Position numbers and translations under genes: made by a program. Under the pieces are notes generated by a model. The model searched no databases. It was not told the origin of the DNA and saw only the letters and a program-made list of their open reading frames with translations. Below, in pieces: positions 4,417 to 6,513 of a stretch of DNA of 6,513 nt. Source of the stretch: Myxococcota bacterium (GTDB lineage Bacteria; Myxococcota; UBA4151); the NCBI GenBank assembly GCA_028823075.1, contig JAPKCE010000110.1:1-6513 (forward strand). Direction: 5' to 3'. Numbering within the stretch: the first letter of the stretch is position 1; each line of letters starts with the position of its first letter.

Positions 4417-6513
4417 GACGATTCCTCGCTCGTCGCTCCAGAGTTGGACCCGGTGCAGTACGACACTGTAGCCATTATCGCCGCCGGCGCGGTGGTGGGA
4501 CCATGCAACGACCGCCCTCAATTGTTGCGCAGTTTATTGGCGAAAGAATCGTTGGTCGGTCCCCAAGGCGCTCAAACCGGCGAGTTTGAATTGGCGCTTA
4601 AAGGTCTTTGCTTTCCGCCTCGCGACCTTCAAGCGGCTTTGGGTCAACAGGTGGTTCTGTTGAAGGCTGCTCGCGAAGCGATGGCGCAGCAAAAAGAGCA
4701 TCAGCCGGAGCGCAGCGCCGTGTATCTGGGCATGGAGCCCGATGTTGAGGTGTGTCGCTTTGGCTTGCGCTGGCGCCTCGCCGAGCACTTGCGTCGCAAA
4801 GGCCTCGACCCGGTCGATCATGAGGCTTGGTTACAGCGTGCTTCAGACCTTATCGTGCCCACATTAGAAGCCGCAGGCGTTGTTGGAAATATGCCGAATA
4901 TTCCAGCGAACCGGCTCAACAGTCAGTTTGATTTTGGAGCGGGCAGTTGGAGCGTTTCTTCAGGGCGTGCCAGCGGCTTAACAGCTTTGAGTTTGGCACA
5001 ACGGGCACTTAGCGTGGGCGAGGTCGATGTGGCGATGGTGGCGGCCGTTGACCTGAGTTGTGAGCCCGTTCATCTGGGTGCGCTTGGGCAAATTGAAGGT
5101 GACAGACGAGCGCCCGGTGACGCGGCGGTGGTGCTTTTGCTCAAACGCGCGAGCGATGCCGAAGCTGCCGGTGATGAGATCTTAGCGCTGCTCGACCCGA
5201 AGCTCGATAAAAGCGCAAAATCAGCGGTAAAATTCGAAGGTTTACTAGGTGACAGCTTTGCCGCAGGCGGGTTGCGAGATCTGTTTGTGTCGGCCCTACT
5301 GGCGGCCGCCGAGGCGCAGCGTAGCGGCGAAGCGCAGAGCCGAAGCATCGACACATCAGCGCCTTTGACCCTGCGTTCGCACGACCGCCCAGGTTCTATG
5401 TTGAGCCGCGAGTCGAGTCGACCGGCTGGGCCGAGTAAGCGCTTTAGCGCCCATCCGCAGCCGATCGCCCTAACCTTTCCCGAAACGGAGCCGAATTCGA
5501 TGCATTCTGAAGGGCAAACCATGCAGCCGGCGCCCGAACTGGCGCCCGTTCACACATCGAAAGCGTTCGCTACACCTGCGCCGCAGCAAAGGGCCCCGGT
5601 TGTAGCCCCTCTGGCGGTAGCGTCTGCGTCCCTCGCTACAGCTCCGAGCATGCATCCTACCGTGGCAGCTTTTAGCCAGCAATTGCAGGCGATGACGCTC
5701 GCCGAAAACGAGCATATTGCACTGCAAACATCGCTGCATGAACAGTTCCTACAACTTCAGACCCAGGCTATTGGTCTCTTGGTTGATCAGCGCTCGACTG
5801 TACAACCTAGCGGCGACAACTTGCGCAGACCATCGTCTGTTGTGGACACCTCGCCAACAAAGCCAGCCCCCGCGGCGCTTCCCGCGGCGCCTATCACCCC
5901 CGCTAAACAAGCCCCTGACGCGGCGCCAATGCCTACCGGCCCGAGCTTCACAAGGGCTCAACTCGAAACCCACGCAAGCGGTAACATAAGCGAGATCTAC
6001 GGCGAGCGATTCAGACCGCAAGATAGCTTCCGCCGCCAGGTGCGCATGCCGGAACCCCCCTTGCTGCTCGCCGATCGGGTGACCGGCCTAGACGCCGAAC
6101 TCGGGAGCATGGGACTGGGCACCATCTGGTCCGAAACCGATGTGCAAAAAGACGCCTGGTATATGCATCAAGGACATATGCCGGCCGGTATCATGATCGA
6201 ATCTGGGCAGGCCGACCTCATGCTCATCTCCTATCTGGGCGTCGATTTCACCAACCGCAACGATCGCGTCTATCGGCTGCTGGGGTGTGAGCTGACTTAC
6301 AGCAGAGGTCTGCCTCAAGCTGGCGATACCTTAAGCTATGATATTCACATGGATGGGCATGCGACACAGGGCGATGTTCGGCTCATGTTCTTCCATTATG
6401 ATTGCCGCATTAATGGCGAAATCCGCCTGCGCGTTCGCCAGGGCCAAGCCGGATTTTTTACCGACCAAGAACTCGCTGAATCCGACGGCTGTCTATGGCG
6501 CCCCGAAGATGAG
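3127..6513 (+). CDS. pfaC: PUFA synthase subunit PfaC/Pfa3-type (KS-CLF-linker-FabA-like DH), 3' partial
   Basis: Condensing and dehydrating/isomerising subunit of the PUFA synthase. From ATG at 3127 the frame is open for 1129 codons to the right edge with no stop. The start is chosen because KS homology (PIAIVGRSCILPG) begins at residue 5 and a purine-rich GAAGAG lies 8 bases upstream. Domains: KS 1-430 with Cys184, His319 and His355; CLF-like KS homologue about 445-750, where Arg614 replaces the Cys; Pro/Ala-rich linker about 755-945 containing a Gln-rich helix; FabA-like DH from about 950 with RMPEPPLLLADRV and His1014 in WYMHQGHMPAGIMIE. PfaC family proteins usually carry two such DH domains, and myxobacterial Pfa3 adds a C-terminal acyltransferase, so much of the protein lies beyond the window. 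It probably assembles with the upstream gene's product. There is no frameshift or internal stop in the translated part. Confidence 0.92.
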   Translation, partial: MSFAPIAIVGRSCILPGALSPQALWQLVRSSSDEISAVPEGRWRAPAADLLCAPGAGSADKSWSDRGGYVRGFDDVWDASGFALPASELDGLDPLFLWSLHCARQALNEAGDARLGVVDRSRVGAVFGNLGFPSAGMTEFAESRWLDDTAAVDPRNRFGSSGAAALLEQALGLAPGVTCLDTACASSLYAIKMACDQLHDGEHDLVLAGAVNRADDLFIHVGFTALNAMSRSGQSRPFNAHADGLVPAEGAGFVALKRLADARRDGNTIFGVIRGIGLSNDGRSGGFLAPAEEGQKRALAQAYKGSGLSPADVGMLECHATGTSVGDAAEIRSSSALFDGLSEVPIGSLKSNMGHLITAAGVAGLIKLLEAMRHQERPPSLHSEPLNPVLENTPFRVLREVENWPSEKPRVAALSAFGFGGNNAHLVVSEDDSSLVAPELDPVQYDTVAIIAAGAVVGPCNDRPQLLRSLLAKESLVGPQGAQTGEFELALKGLCFPPRDLQAALGQQVVLLKAAREAMAQQKEHQPERSAVYLGMEPDVEVCRFGLRWRLAEHLRRKGLDPVDHEAWLQRASDLIVPTLEAAGVVGNMPNIPANRLNSQFDFGAGSWSVSSGRASGLTALSLAQRALSVGEVDVAMVAAVDLSCEPVHLGALGQIEGDRRAPGDAAVVLLLKRASDAEAAGDEILALLDPKLDKSAKSAVKFEGLLGDSFAAGGLRDLFVSALLAAAEAQRSGEAQSRSIDTSAPLTLRSHDRPGSMLSRESSRPAGPSKRFSAHPQPIALTFPETEPNSMHSEGQTMQPAPELAPVHTSKAFATPAPQQRAPVVAPLAVASASLATAPSMHPTVAAFSQQLQAMTLAENEHIALQTSLHEQFLQLQTQAIGLLVDQRSTVQPSGDNLRRPSSVVDTSPTKPAPAALPAAPITPAKQAPDAAPMPTGPSFTRAQLETHASGNISEIYGERFRPQDSFRRQVRMPEPPLLLADRVTGLDAELGSMGLGTIWSETDVQKDAWYMHQGHMPAGIMIESGQADLMLISYLGVDFTNRNDRVYRLLGCELTYSRGLPQAGDTLSYDIHMDGHATQGDVRLMFFHYDCRINGEIRLRVRQGQAGFFTDQELAESDGCLWRPEDE
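4459..5376 (+). other. Chain-length-factor-like KS homologue (CLF)
   Basis: This is a decayed KS fold following the active KS, as in all PfaC proteins. The segment GAGSWSVSSGRASGL (codons 4936-4980) aligns without gaps to the KS active-site stretch and puts Arg614 where the nucleophilic Cys184 sits. A later GDSFAAGGLRDLF (5248-5286) mirrors the KS NMGHLITAAG region but has no His. It therefore cannot condense and most likely forms a heterodimer-like pair with the KS that shapes chain length. The C-terminal boundary is approximate. Confidence 0.85.
5389..5960 (+). other. Pro/Ala-rich interdomain linker with an embedded Gln-rich helix
   Basis: Roughly 190 residues between the CLF and the DH look disordered and are rich in Pro, Ala, Ser, Thr and Gln. 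They contain no recognised catalytic motif. Within them, residues 843-888 (5653-5790) are almost Pro-free and rich in Gln, Leu, His and Glu (TSLHEQFLQLQTQAIGLLVD), which predicts an amphipathic or coiled-coil helix. It is reminiscent of short helices I recall in linkers of PUFA synthases and may serve dimerisation or docking. The function is inference. Confidence 0.7.
5974..6513 (+). other. FabA-like hot-dog dehydratase/isomerase (DH), running to the window edge
   Basis: The domain opens with GNISEIYGERFRPQD and RQVRMPEPPLLLADRV, the usual entry of PfaC DH domains. The catalytic His1014 (codon 6166) is in WYMHQGHMPAGIMIESGQAD, where FabA has its active-site His, and the following ESGQADLMLISYLG is the central hot-dog helix. 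These domains dehydrate 3-hydroxyacyl-ACP and are held responsible for trans-2 to cis-3 or cis-2 isomerisation, which fixes double-bond positions. The family normally has two in tandem. This is the first, and its end may lie near or beyond the window edge. Confidence 0.9.

Noticed and set aside
4080..4508. Antisense open frame of 142 codons, plus overlapping frames at 4077-4298 and 4282-4521
   Set aside because: They overlap the KS C-terminus and CLF start, which are continuous coding sequence on the + strand. No protein family is recognised in them.

Overview
The window holds parts of two very large genes on the + strand, and the encoded protein domains identify them as subunits of an iterative polyketide-type polyunsaturated fatty acid (PUFA) synthase, also called a Pfa or 'secondary lipid' synthase. 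Such complexes build long-chain polyunsaturated acids such as EPA, DHA or ARA anaerobically from malonyl units, without desaturases. No RNA gene, insertion sequence, CRISPR array or phage feature is visible. Almost every base is coding.

Layout. Positions 1-3110 are the 3' part of a PfaA-type gene (Pfa2 in myxobacterial naming). It encodes three tandem, nearly identical acyl carrier protein (ACP) domains (about 1-782), a linker and ketoreductase (KR) structural half, a catalytic KR (to about 2290), and a C-terminal polyketide-type dehydratase (DH, about 2310-3110). The expected N-terminal ketosynthase (KS) and acyltransferase (AT) lie off the left edge. After only 16 bases, positions 3127-6513 are the 5' part of a PfaC-type gene (Pfa3). 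It encodes an intact KS, a chain-length-factor-like KS homologue (CLF) without the active cysteine, a long Pro/Ala-rich linker, and a FabA-like hot-dog DH. It runs off the right edge with no stop.

How they work together. The ACPs carry the growing chain on phosphopantetheine arms. The KS (paired with the CLF) condenses, the KR reduces the beta-ketone, and the DH domains dehydrate and, in the FabA-like ones, are thought to isomerise to set cis double bonds. An enoyl reductase (PfaD/Pfa1) and a phosphopantetheinyl transferase are required but not in the window.

Organism. The order PfaA directly followed by PfaC, with no PfaB acyltransferase gene between, differs from the marine gammaproteobacterial order pfaA-B-C-D. 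It resembles the pfa1-2-3 clusters of myxobacteria and relatives. Base composition is moderately GC-rich with regular TTA codons, which is lower than I would expect for a typical terrestrial myxobacterium. A myxococcotal or other deltaproteobacteria-like marine or environmental bacterium is my inference and is not proven.

The most interesting points are the ACP array, where copies 1 and 2 encode identical protein yet copy 2 is a mosaic of copy 1-like and copy 3-like synonymous sites, the missing pfaB, the unusual DH motif in the first gene, and a predicted helix inside the second gene's linker. The gene family itself is known; nothing here is clearly a new system.
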